Shown here piece by piece: positions 24,165-34,890 of a DNA stretch of 64,000 nucleotides (positions are counted from its first letter, which is position 1; every line of letters begins with the position of its first letter). Under the pieces are notes generated by a model, which was not told the origin of the DNA, ran no database searches, and was given only the letters and a program-made list of their open reading frames with translations. The stretch is from positions 18,292,001 to 18,356,000 of the forward strand of contig NC_079883.1 of assembly GCF_029227915.1 (NCBI RefSeq). The letters run 5' to 3'. A program made the translations under genes and the position numbers. The DNA is from Hydractinia symbiolongicarpus (taxonomy: Eukaryota > Cnidaria > Hydrozoa > Anthoathecata > Hydractiniidae).

Positions 24165-27100
24165 GGCCTTTATTAGTGTACAAGAGGCTATATTACAGCC
24201 CTTAGGAGCTTGTACGTGTGGCTGACGCTGTTATAAAGCCATGGCGCAATGGAAAACTACTTGGGACGTCGTAGTTCATTGAGAGTGGAAGGAGAAGACC
24301 AATGGTAACCTGCGCAGGCACGTGCAACCACGTGATATACGTGTAAGGCCTTTATTAGGCTGCAAGAGGCCATATTACAGTCGTTAGACGCATGTACTTG
24401 TAGTTAACGGTGTTATAACGCCATGGCGCAATGGAAAACGACTTGTGACGTCGTAGTCCATTGAGAGTGGAAGGATTAGACCAATGATAACCTGCGCAGG
24501 CACGTGGAACAACGTGATTTATGTATACGGAGTTTATTAGGCCGCAAAAGGCCATATTACAGCCTTTAGGGGCCTGTACACGTGATTGACGGTGTTGTGA
24601 AGCCGTGGCGCTATGGAAAACAACTTAGGACTTCGTAGTCCTTTGAGAGTGGAAGGATAAGACCAATGATAACCTGCGCAGGCACGTGCAACCACGTGAT
24701 ATACGTGTAAGGCCTTTATTAGTGTACAAGAGGCTATATTACAGCCCTTAGGGGCTTGTACGTGTGGCTTACGCTGTTATAAAGCCATGGCGCAATGAAA
24801 AACTACTTGGGACGTCGTAGTTCATTGAGAGTGGAAGGAGAAGACTAATGGTAACCTGCACAGGCACGTGCAACCACGTGATATATGTGTAAGGCCTTTA
24901 TTAGGCTGCAAAAGGCCATATTACAGTCGTTAGACGCATGTACCCGTAGTTAACGGTGTTATAACGCCATAGCGCAATGGAAAACAACTTGGGACGTCGT
25001 AGTCCATTGAGAGTGGAAGGATAAGACCAATGGTAACCTGCGCAGGCACGTGCAACCACGTGATATACGTGTAAGGCCTTTATTAGGGTACAAGAGGCTA
25101 TATTGCAGCCCTTAGGGGCCTGTACCTGTAATTGACGGCGTTATAACGCCATGACACAATGGTAAACAACTTGGAACGTCGTAGTCCATTGAGAGTGGAA
25201 GGATTAGACGAATAGTAACCTGCGCAGGCACGTGGAACAACGTGATTTATGTATACGGACTTTATTAGGCCGCAAAAGGCCATATTACAGCCTTTAGGGC
25301 CCTGTACACGTGTTTGACGGTGTTGTAAAGCCGTGGCGCTATGGAAAACAACTTGGGACTTCGTAGTCCTTTGAAAGTGGAAGGATAAGACCAATGATAA
25401 CCTGCGCAGGCACGTGCAACCACGTGATATACATGTAAGGCCTTTATTAGTGTACAAGAGGCTATATTACAGCCCTTAGGGGCTTGTACGTGTGGCTGAC
25501 GCTGTTACAAAGCCATGGCGCAATGAAAAACTACTTGGGACGTCGTAGTTCATTGAGAGTGGAAGGATAAGACCAATGGTAACCTGCGCAGGCACGTGGA
25601 ACCACGTGATATACGTGTAAGGCCTTTATTAGGGTACAAGAGGCTATATTACAGCCCTTAGGGGCCTGTGCGCGTGGCTGACGCTGTTATAAAGCCATGG
25701 CGCAATTGCAAACAACTTGGGACATTGTAGTCCATTGAGAGTACATGGACTAGTCCGATCGTAACTTGGGCAGGCACGTGGAACTACGTGATTTATGTGT
25801 GCGGCCTGTATTAGGCAGCAAAAGCCCATACTATAGCCTTTAGAGGCCTGTACACGTGGCTGACTGTGTTATAAAGCCATGGCGCAATGGCAAACCACTT
25901 GGGACGTCGTAGTGCATGGAGAGTGGAAGGATTACACCAATGCTAACCTGTGCAGGCACGTGCAACCACTTGATATACGTGTAAGGTCTTTATTAGGCCG
26001 CAAGAGGCCATATTACAGTCGTTAGACGCATGTACTCGTAGTTAACGGTGTTATAACGCCATGGTGCAACGGAAAACGACTTGGGACATCGTAGTCCATT
26101 GAGAGGGGAAGGATTAGACCAATGGTAACCTGCACAGGAACGTGCAACCACGTGATATACGTGAAAAGCCTTTATTAGGGTACAAGAGGCTATATTACAG
26201 CCGTTAGGGGCCTGTGCGCGTGGCTGACGCTGTTATAAAGCTGTGGCGCAATGGAAAACAACTTGGGACGTCGTAGTCCATTGAGAGTGGAAGGATAAGA
26301 CCAATGGTAAACTGCGCAGGCACGTGGAACAACGTAATTTATGTATACGGACTTTATTAGGGCGTAAAAGGCCATATTACAGCCTTTAGGGGGCTGTACA
26401 CGTGGTTGAAGGTCTTATAACGCCGTGGCGCTATGGAAAACCACTTGGGACGTCGTAGTCCATTGAGAGTGGAAGGATAAGACCAATGCTAACCTGCGCA
26501 GGCACGTGCAACCACGTGATATACGTGTAAGGCCTTTATTAGGCTGCAAGAGGCCATATTACAGTCGTTAGACGCATGTACTTGTATTTAACGGTGTTAT
26601 AACGCCATGGCGCAATGGAAAACGACTTGTGACGTCGTAGTCCATTGAGAGTGGAAGGATTAGACAAATGGTAACCTGCGCAGGCACGTGGAACAACCTG
26701 ATTGATGTATACGGACTTTATTAGGCCGCAAAAGGCCATAGTACAGCCTTTAGGGGCTTGTAAACGTGTTTGACGGTGTTTTAAAGTCGTGGCGCTATGG
26801 AAAACAACTTAGGACTTCGTAGTCCTTTGAGAGTGGAAGGATAAGACCAATGATAACCTGCGCAGGCACGTGCAACCACGTGATATGCGTGTAGGGCCTT
26901 TATTAGTGTACAAGAGGCTATATTACAGCCCTTAGGGGCTTGTACGTGTGGCTGACGCAGTTATAAAGCCATGGCGCAATGAAAAACTACTTGGGACGTC
27001 GTAGTTCATAGAGAGTGGAAGTATAAGACCAATGGTAACCTGCGCAGGCACGTGGAACCACGTGATATACGTGTAAGGCCTTTATTAGGCTGCAAGAGGC

Positions 27101-29021
27101 AGCCTTTAGGGGCCTGTACACGTGGTTGACGGTGTTGTGAAGCCGTGGCCGTATGGAAAACAACTTGGGACGTCGTAGTCGATTGAGCGCGGAAGGATAA
27201 GACCAATGATAACCTGCGCACGAACGTGCAACCACGTGATATACGTGTAAGGCCTTTATTAGAGTACAAGAGGCTATATTACAGCCCTTAGGGGCCTATG
27301 CGCGTGGCTGACGCTGTTATAAAGCCATGGCGCAATTGCAAACAACTTGGGACGTCGTAGTCCATTAAGAGTACATGGACTAGTCCGATCGTAACTTGGG
27401 CAGGCACGTGGAACTACGTGATTTATGTGTGCGGCCTCTATTAGGCAGCAAAAGGCCATACTATAGCCTTTAGAGGCCTGTACACGTGGCTGACTTTGTT
27501 ATAAAGCCATGGCGCAATGGAAAACCACTTGGGACGTCGTAGTGCATGGAGAGTGGAAGGATTACACCAATGCTAACCTGTGCAGGCACGTGCAACCACT
27601 TGATATACGTGTAAGGTCTTTATTAGGCCGCAAAAGGCCATATTACAGTCGTTAGACGCATGTACTCGTAGTTAACGGTGTTATAACGCCATGGCGCAAC
27701 GGAAAACGACTTGGGACGTCGTAGTCCATTGAGAGGGGAAGGATTAGACCAATGGTAACCTGCGCAGGAACGTGCAACCACGTGATATACGTGTAAGGCC
27801 CTTATTAGTGTACAAGAGGCTATATTACAGCCGTTTGGGGCCTGTGCGCGTGGCTGACGCTGTTATAAAGCTATGGCGCAATGGAAAACAACTTGGGACG
27901 TCGTAGTCCATTGAGAGTGGAAGGATAAGACCAATGGTAACCTGCGCAGGCACGTGGAACAACGTGATTCATGTATGCGGACTTTATTAGGCCGCAAAAG
28001 GCCATACTATAGCCTTTAGAGGCATGTACACGTGGCTGACTGTGTTATAAAGGCATGGCGCAATGGAAAACAACTTGGGACTTCGTAGTCCTTTGAGAGT
28101 GGAAGGATAAGACCAATGATAACCTGCGCAGGCACGTGCAACCACGTGATATACGTGTAAGGCCCTTATTAGTGTACAAGAGGCTATATTACAGCCCTTA
28201 GGGGCTTGTACGTGTGGCTGACGCTGTTATAAAGCTATGACACAATGGTAAACAACTTGGAACGTCGTAGTCCATTGAGAGTGGAAGGATTAGACGAATA
28301 GTAACCTGCGCAGGCACGTGGAACAACGTGATTCATGTATGCGGACTTTATTAGGCCGCAAAAGGCCATATTACAGCCATTAGGGCCCTGTACACGTGTT
28401 TGACGCTGTTGTAAAGCCGTGGCGCTATGGAAAACAACTTGGGACTTCGTAGTCCTTTGAGAGTGGAAGGATAAGACCAATGATAACCTGCGCAGGCATG
28501 TGCAACCACGTGATATACGTGTAAGGCCCTTATTAGTGTACAAGAGGCTATATTACAGCCCTTAGGGGCTAGTACGGGTGGCTGACGCTGTTATAAAGCC
28601 ATGACACAATGGTAAACAACTTGGTACGTCGTAGTCCATTGAGAGTGGAAGGATTAGACGAATAGTAACCTGCGCAGGCACGTGGAACAACGCGAATTGG
28701 GTGTACGGCCTCTATTAGGCAGCAAAAGGCCATACTATAGCCTTTAGAGGCATGTACACGTGGCTGACTGTGTTATAAAGCCATGGCGCAATGGAAAACA
28801 ACTTGGGACTTCGTAGTCCTTTGAGAGTGGAAGGATAAGACCAATGATAACTTGCGCAGGCACGTGCAACCACGTGATATGCGTGTAAGGCCTTTATTAG
28901 TGTACAAGAGGCTATATTACAGCCCTTAGGAGCTTGTACGTGTGGCTGACGCTGTTATAAAGCCATGGCGCAATGGAAAACTACTTGGGACGTCGTAGTT
29001 CATTGAGAGTGGAAGGAGAAG
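24165..29021. repeat. Satellite monomers without a clear local higher-order period
   Basis: Monomers keep the 182-bp register but subtypes follow in an order I could not reduce to a simple repeat. The segment includes one 8-bp deletion monomer (27,100), one 14-bp palindrome (25,137-25,150), and ccgtttgg-type monomers like those at 22,743. Around 28,660-28,960 it resembles 23,930-24,230. No gene or other element is visible. Confidence 0.75.
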
Positions 29022-29042
29022 ACCAATGGTAATCTGCGCAGG

Positions 29043-29058
29043 CACGTGCAACCACGTG
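29043..29058. other. Paired CACGTG palindromes in linker (exemplar)
   Basis: The common linker reads CACGTG-CAAC-CACGTG followed by AT. Two E-box palindromes lie 10 bp apart start to start, about one helical turn. The right-hand one, read on the minus strand, is ATCACGTG. Many monomers carry this pair; others carry one CACGTG plus AACGTG. CACGTG is a known target of basic helix-loop-helix proteins, but no binding can be inferred from the sequence alone. Confidence 0.6.
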
Positions 29059-31246
29059 ATATACGTGTAAGGCCTTTATTAGGCTGCAAGAGGCCATATT
29101 ACAGTCGTTAGACGCATGTACTTGTAGTTAACGGTGTTATAACGCCATGGCGCAATGGAAAACAACTTGGGACGTCGTAGTCCATTGAGAGTGGAAGGAT
29201 AAGACCAATTGTAACCTGCGCAGGCACGTGCAACCACGTGATTTATGTGTACGGCCTCTATTAGGCAGCAAAAGGCCATGCTATAGACGTTAGAGGCCTG
29301 TACACGTGGCTGACTGTGTTATAAAGCCGTGTCGCGATGGAAAACCACTTGGGACGTCGTAGTCCATTGAGAGTGGAAGGATTATACCAATGCTAACCTG
29401 TGCAGGCACGTGCAACCACGTGATATACGTGTAAGGCCTTTTTTAGTGTACAAGAGGCCATATTGCAGTCGTTAGACGCATGTACTCGTAGTTAACGGTG
29501 TTATAACGCCATGGCGGAATGGAAAACGACTTGGGACGTCGTAGTCCATTGAGAGTGGAAGGATAAGACCAATGGTAACCTGCGCAGGCACGTGGAACAA
29601 CGTGATTTATGTATGCGGACTTTATTAGGGCGCAAAAGGCCATATTACAGCCTTTAGGGGGCGGTACACGTGGTTGACGGTCTTATAACGCCGTGGCGCT
29701 ATGGAAAACCACTTGGGACGTCGTAGTCCATTGAGAGTGGAAGGATAAGACCAATGCTAACCTGCGCAGGCACGTGCAACCACGTGATATACGTGTAAGG
29801 CCTTTATTAGGCTGCAAGAGGCCATATTATAGTCGTTAGACGCATGCACTTGTAGTTAACGGTGTTATAACGCCATGGCGCAATGTTAAACGACTTGTGA
29901 CGTCGTAGTCCATTGAGAGTGGAAAGATTAGACAAATGGTAACCTGCGCAGGCACGTGGAACAACGTGATTTATGTATACGGACTTTATTAGGCCGCAAA
30001 AGGCCATATTACAGCCTTTAGGGGCTTGTACACGTGTTTGACGGTGTTGTAAAGCCGTGGCGCTATGGAAAACAACTTGGGACTTCGTAGTCCTTTGAGA
30101 GTGGAAGGATAAGACCAATGATAACCTGCGCAGGCACGTGCAACCACGTGATATACGTGTAGGGTCATTATTAGTGTACAAGAGGCTATATTACAGCCCT
30201 TAGGGGCTTGTACGTGTGGCTGACGCTGTTATAAAGCCATGGCGCAATGAAAAACTACTTGGGACGTCGTAGTTCATTGGGAGTGGAAGGATAAGACCAA
30301 TGGTAACCTGCGCAGGCACGTGGAACCACGTGATATACGTGTAAGGCCTTTATTAGGCTGCAAGAGGCAGCGTTTAGGGGCCTGTACACGTGGCTGACGG
30401 TGTTGTGAAGCCGTGGCCCTTTGGAAAACAACTTGGGACGTCGTAGTCGATTGAGCGCGGAAGGATAAGACCAATGATAACCTGCGCAGGAACGTGCAAC
30501 CACGTGATATACGTGTAAGGCCTTTATTAGGCTGCAAGAGGCCATATTACAGCCCTTAGGGGCCTGTGCGCGTGGCTGACGCTGTTATAAAGCCATGGCG
30601 CAATTGCAAACAACTTGGGACGTCGTAGTCCATTGAGATTACATGGACTAGTCCGATCGTAACTTGGGCAGGCACGTGGAACTACGTGATTTATGTGTGC
30701 GGCCTCTATTAGGCAGCAAAAGGCCATACTATAGCCTTTAGAGACCTGTACACGTGGCTGACTGTGTTATAAAGCCATGGCGCAATGGAAAACCACTTGG
30801 GACGTCGTAGTGCATGGAGAGTGGAAGGATTACACCAATGCTAATCTGTGCAGGCACGTGCAACCACTTGATATACGTGTAAGGTCTTTATTAGGCCGCA
30901 AGAGGCCATATTACAGTCGTTAGACGCATGTACTCGCAGTTAACGGTGTTATAACGCCATGGCGCAACGGAAAACGACTTGGGACGTCGTAGTCCATTGA
31001 GAGGGGAAGGATTAGACCAATGGTAACCTGCGCAGGAACGTGCAACCACGTGATATACGTGTAGGGCCTTTATTAGGGTACAAGAGGCTATATTACAGCC
31101 GTTTGGGGCCTGTGCGCGTGGCTGACGCTGTTATAAAGCTATGGCGCAATGGAAAACAACTTGGGACGTCGTAGTCCATTGAGAGTGGAAGGATAAGACC
31201 AATGGTAACCTGCGCAGGCACGTGGAACAACGCGAATTGGGTGTAA

Positions 31247-31428
31247 GGCCTTTATTAGGCTGCAAGAGGCCATATTACAGTCGTTAGACGCATGTACTTG
31301 TAGTTAACGGTGTTATAACGCAATGGCGCAATGGAAAACGACTTGTGACGTCGTAGTCCATTGAGAGTGGAATGATTAGACCAATGGTAACCTGCGCAGG
31401 CACGTGGAACAACGTGATTTATGTATAC
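31247..31428. repeat. Representative satellite monomer (182 bp)
   Basis: This is a full-length example unit, counted by hand: 182 bp from one ggcc landmark to the next (ggac at 31,429). It has 49 G and 33 C on the plus strand (45% GC, G-rich strand) and 11 CpG. It begins with the body subtype reading aggctgcaagagg / cagtcgttagacgcatg / cttgtagttaacgg, and ends with the linker gtggaacaacgtgatttatg. Other body subtypes in the window include gtgtacaagaggc with agcccttagggg, ccgcaaaaggcc with acacgtgtttgacgg, cagcaaaaggcc with actatagcc, and a form with cctgtacctgtacttgacgg. Other linkers are gtgcaaccacgtgatata, gtggaacaacgcgaattggg and gtggaactacgtgattta. Confidence 0.93.
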
Positions 31429-34400
31429 GGACTTTATTAGGCCGCAAAAGGCCATATTACAGCCTTTAGGGGCCTGTACACGTGTTTGAAGGTGTTGTGA
31501 AGCCGTGGCGCTATGAAAAACAACTTGGGACTTCGTAGTCCTTTGAGAGTGGAAGGATAAGACCAATGATAACCTGCGCAGGCACGTGCAACCACGTGAT
31601 ATACGTGTAAGGCCTTTATTAGTGTACAAGAGGCTATATTACAGCCCTTAGGGGCTTGTACGTGTGGCTGACGCTGTTATAAAGCCATGGCGCAATGAAA
31701 AACTACTTGGGACGTCGTAGTTCATTGAGGGTGGAAGGATTAGACCAATGGTAACCTGCGCAGGCACGTGGAACAACGTGATTTATGTATACGGACTTTA
31801 TTAGGCCGCAAAAGGCCATATTACAGCCTTTAGGGGCCTGTACACGTGTTTGACGGTGTTGTGAAGCCGTGGCGCTATGAAAAACAACTTGGAACTTCGT
31901 AGTCTTTTGAGAGTGGAAGGATAAGACCAATGATAATCTGCGCAGGCACGTGCAACCACGTGATATACGTGTAAGGCCTTTATTAGTGTACAAGAGGCTA
32001 TATTACAGCCCTTAGGGGCTTGTACGTGTGGCTGACGCTGTTATAAAGCCATGGCGCAATGAAAAACTACTTGGGACGTCGTAGTCCATTGAGAGTGGAA
32101 GGATAAGACCAATGGTAACTTGCGCAGGCACGTGGAACCACGTGATATACGTGCAAGGCCTTTATTAGGGTACAAGAGGCTATATTACAGCCCTTAGGGG
32201 CTTGTACGTGTGGCTGACGCTGTTATAAAGCCTTGGCGCAATGAAAAACTACTTGGGACGTCGTAGTTCATTGAGAGTGGAAGGATAAGACCAATGGTAA
32301 CCTGCGCAGGCACGTGGAACCACGTGATATACGTGTAAGGCCTTTATTAGGCTGCAAGAGGCAGCCTTTAGGGGCCTGTACACGTGGTTGACGGTGTTGT
32401 GAAGCCGTGGCCCTTTGGAAAACAACTTGGGACGTCGTAGTCGATTGAGCGCGAAAGGATAAGACCAATGATAACCTGCGCAGGCACGTGCAACCACGTG
32501 ATATACGTGTAGGGCCATTATTAGTGTACAAGAGGCTATATTACAGCCCTTAGGGGCTTGTACGTGTGGCTGACGCTGTTATAAAGCCATGGCGCAATGA
32601 AAAACTACTTGGGACGTCGTAGTTCATTGAGAGTGGAAGGATAAGACCAATGGTAACCTGCGCAGGCACGTGGAGCCACGTGATATACGTGTAAGGCCTT
32701 TATTAGGCTGCAAGAGGCAGCCTTTAGGGGCCTGTACACGTGGTTGACGGTGTTGTGAAGCCGTGGCCCTATGGAAAACAACTTGGGACGTCGTAGTCGA
32801 TTGAGCGCGGAAGGATAAGACCAATGATAACCTGCGCAGGAACGTGCAACTACGTGATATACGTGTAAGGCCTTTATTAGGGTACAAGAGGCTATATTAC
32901 AGCCCTTAGGGGCTTGTACGTGTGGCTGACGCTGTTATAAAGCCATGGCGCAATGAAAAACTACTTGGGACGTCGTAGTTCATTGAGAGTGGAAGGATAA
33001 GACCAATGCTAACCTGTGCAGGCACGTGCAACCACTTGATATACGTGTAAGGTCTTTATTAGGCCGCAAGAGGCCAAATTACAGTCGTTAGACGCATGTA
33101 CTCGCAGTTAACGGTGTTATAACGCCATGGCGCAACGGAAAACGACTTGGGACGTCGTAGTCCATTGAGAGGGGAAGGATTAGACCAATGGTAACCTGCG
33201 CAGGAACGTGCAACCACGTGATATACGTGTAAGACCTTTATTAGGGTACGAGAGGCTATATTACAGCCGTTTGGGGCCTGTACACGTGTTTGACGGTGTT
33301 TTAAAGCCGTGGCGCTATGGAAAACAACTTGGGACTTCGTAGTCCTTTGAGAGTGGAAGGATAAGACCAATGATAACCTGCGCAGGCATGTGGAACCACG
33401 TGATATACGTGTAAGGCCCTTATTAGTGTACAAGAGGCTATATTACAGCCCTTAGGGGCATGTCCGTGTGGCTGACGCTGTTATAAAGCCATGACACAAT
33501 GGTAAACAACTTGGAACGTCGTAATCCATTGAGAATGGAAGGATTAGACGAATTGTAACCTGCGCAGGCACGTGGAACAACGCGAATTGGGTGTAAGGCC
33601 TTTATTAGGCTGCAAGAGGTCATATTACAGTCGTTAGACGCATGTACTTGTAGTTAACGGTGTTATAACGCCATGGCGCAATGGAAAACGACTTGTGACG
33701 TCGTAGTCCATTGAGAGTGGAAGGATTAGACCAATGGTAACCTGCGCAGGCACGTGGAACAACGTGATTTATGTATACGGACTTTATTAGGCCGCAAAAG
33801 GCCATATCACAGCCTTTAGGGGCCTGTACACGTGTTTGACGGTGTTGTGAAGCCGTGGCGCTATGAAAAACAACTTGGGACTTCGTAGTCCTTTGAGAGT
33901 GGAAGGATAAGACCAATGATAACCTGCGCAGGCACGTGCAACCACGTGATATACGTGTAAGGCCTTTATTAGGCTGCAAGAGGCAGCCTTTAGGGGCCTG
34001 TACACGTGGTTGACGGTGTTGTGAAACCGTGGCCCTTTGGAAAACAACTTGGGACGTCGTAGTCGATTGAGCGCGGAAGGATAAGACCAATGATAACCTG
34101 CGCAGGAACGTGCAACCACGTGATATACGTGTAAGGCCTTTATTAGGGTACAAGAGGCTATATTACAGCCCTTAGGGGCCTGTGCGCGTGGCTGACGCTG
34201 TTATAAAGCCATGGCGCAATTGCAAATAACTTGGGACGTCGTAGTCCATTGAGAGTACATGGACTAGTCCGATCGTAACTTGGGCAAGCACGTGGAACTA
34301 CGTGATTTATGTGTGCGGCCTCTATTAGGCAGCAAAAGGCCATACTATAGCCTTTAGAGGCCTGTACACGTGGCTGACTGTGTTATAAAGCCATGGCGCA

Positions 34401-34879
34401 ATGGAAAACCACTTGGGACGTCGTAGTGCATGGAGAGTGGAAGGATTACACCAATGCTAACCTGTGCAGGCACGTGCAACCACTTGATATACGTGTAAGG
34501 TCTTTATTAGGCCGCAAGAGGCCATATTACAGTCGTTAGACGCATGTACTCGCAGTTAACGGTGTTATAACGCCATGGCGCAACGGAAAACGACTTGGGA
34601 CGTCGTAGTCCATTGAGAGGGGAAGGATTAGACCAATGGTACCCTGCGCAGGAACGTGCAACCACGTGATATACGTGTAAGGCCTTTATTAGGGTACAAG
34701 AGGCTATATTACATCCGTTTGGGGCCTGTGCGCGTGGCTGACGCTGTTATAAAGCTATGGCGCAATGGAAAACAACTTGGGACGTCGTAGTCCATTGAGA
34801 GTGGAAGGATAAGACCAATGGTAACCTGCGCAGGCACGTGGAACAACGTGATTTTTGTATGCGGACTTTATTAGGGCGC

Positions 34880-34890
34880 AAACACACACT
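34880..34890. repeat. Junction of 19-bp deletion with CA-rich filler
   Basis: In a monomer expected to read gggcgcaaaaggccatatta up to ctgtacacg, the sequence after gggcgca is only aacacaca before ctgtacacg. About 19 bp is lost and a short CA run stands in place of the normal bases. The same junction occurs at 49,364-49,374 in the second large copy, so it predates that duplication. Confidence 0.85.

Noticed and set aside
31247-31428. CENP-B box in the monomer
   Set aside because: I looked for the core TTCG....A..CGGG on both strands by eye and found none; no cggga context is present. Only a computed search with mismatches could exclude degenerate forms.
31247-31428. TATA-box-like ttataaag in most monomers
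   Set aside because: The string is part of the repeat in an AT-rich stretch and alternates with ttataacg by subtype. Nothing downstream looks like a gene, so it is not called as a promoter.
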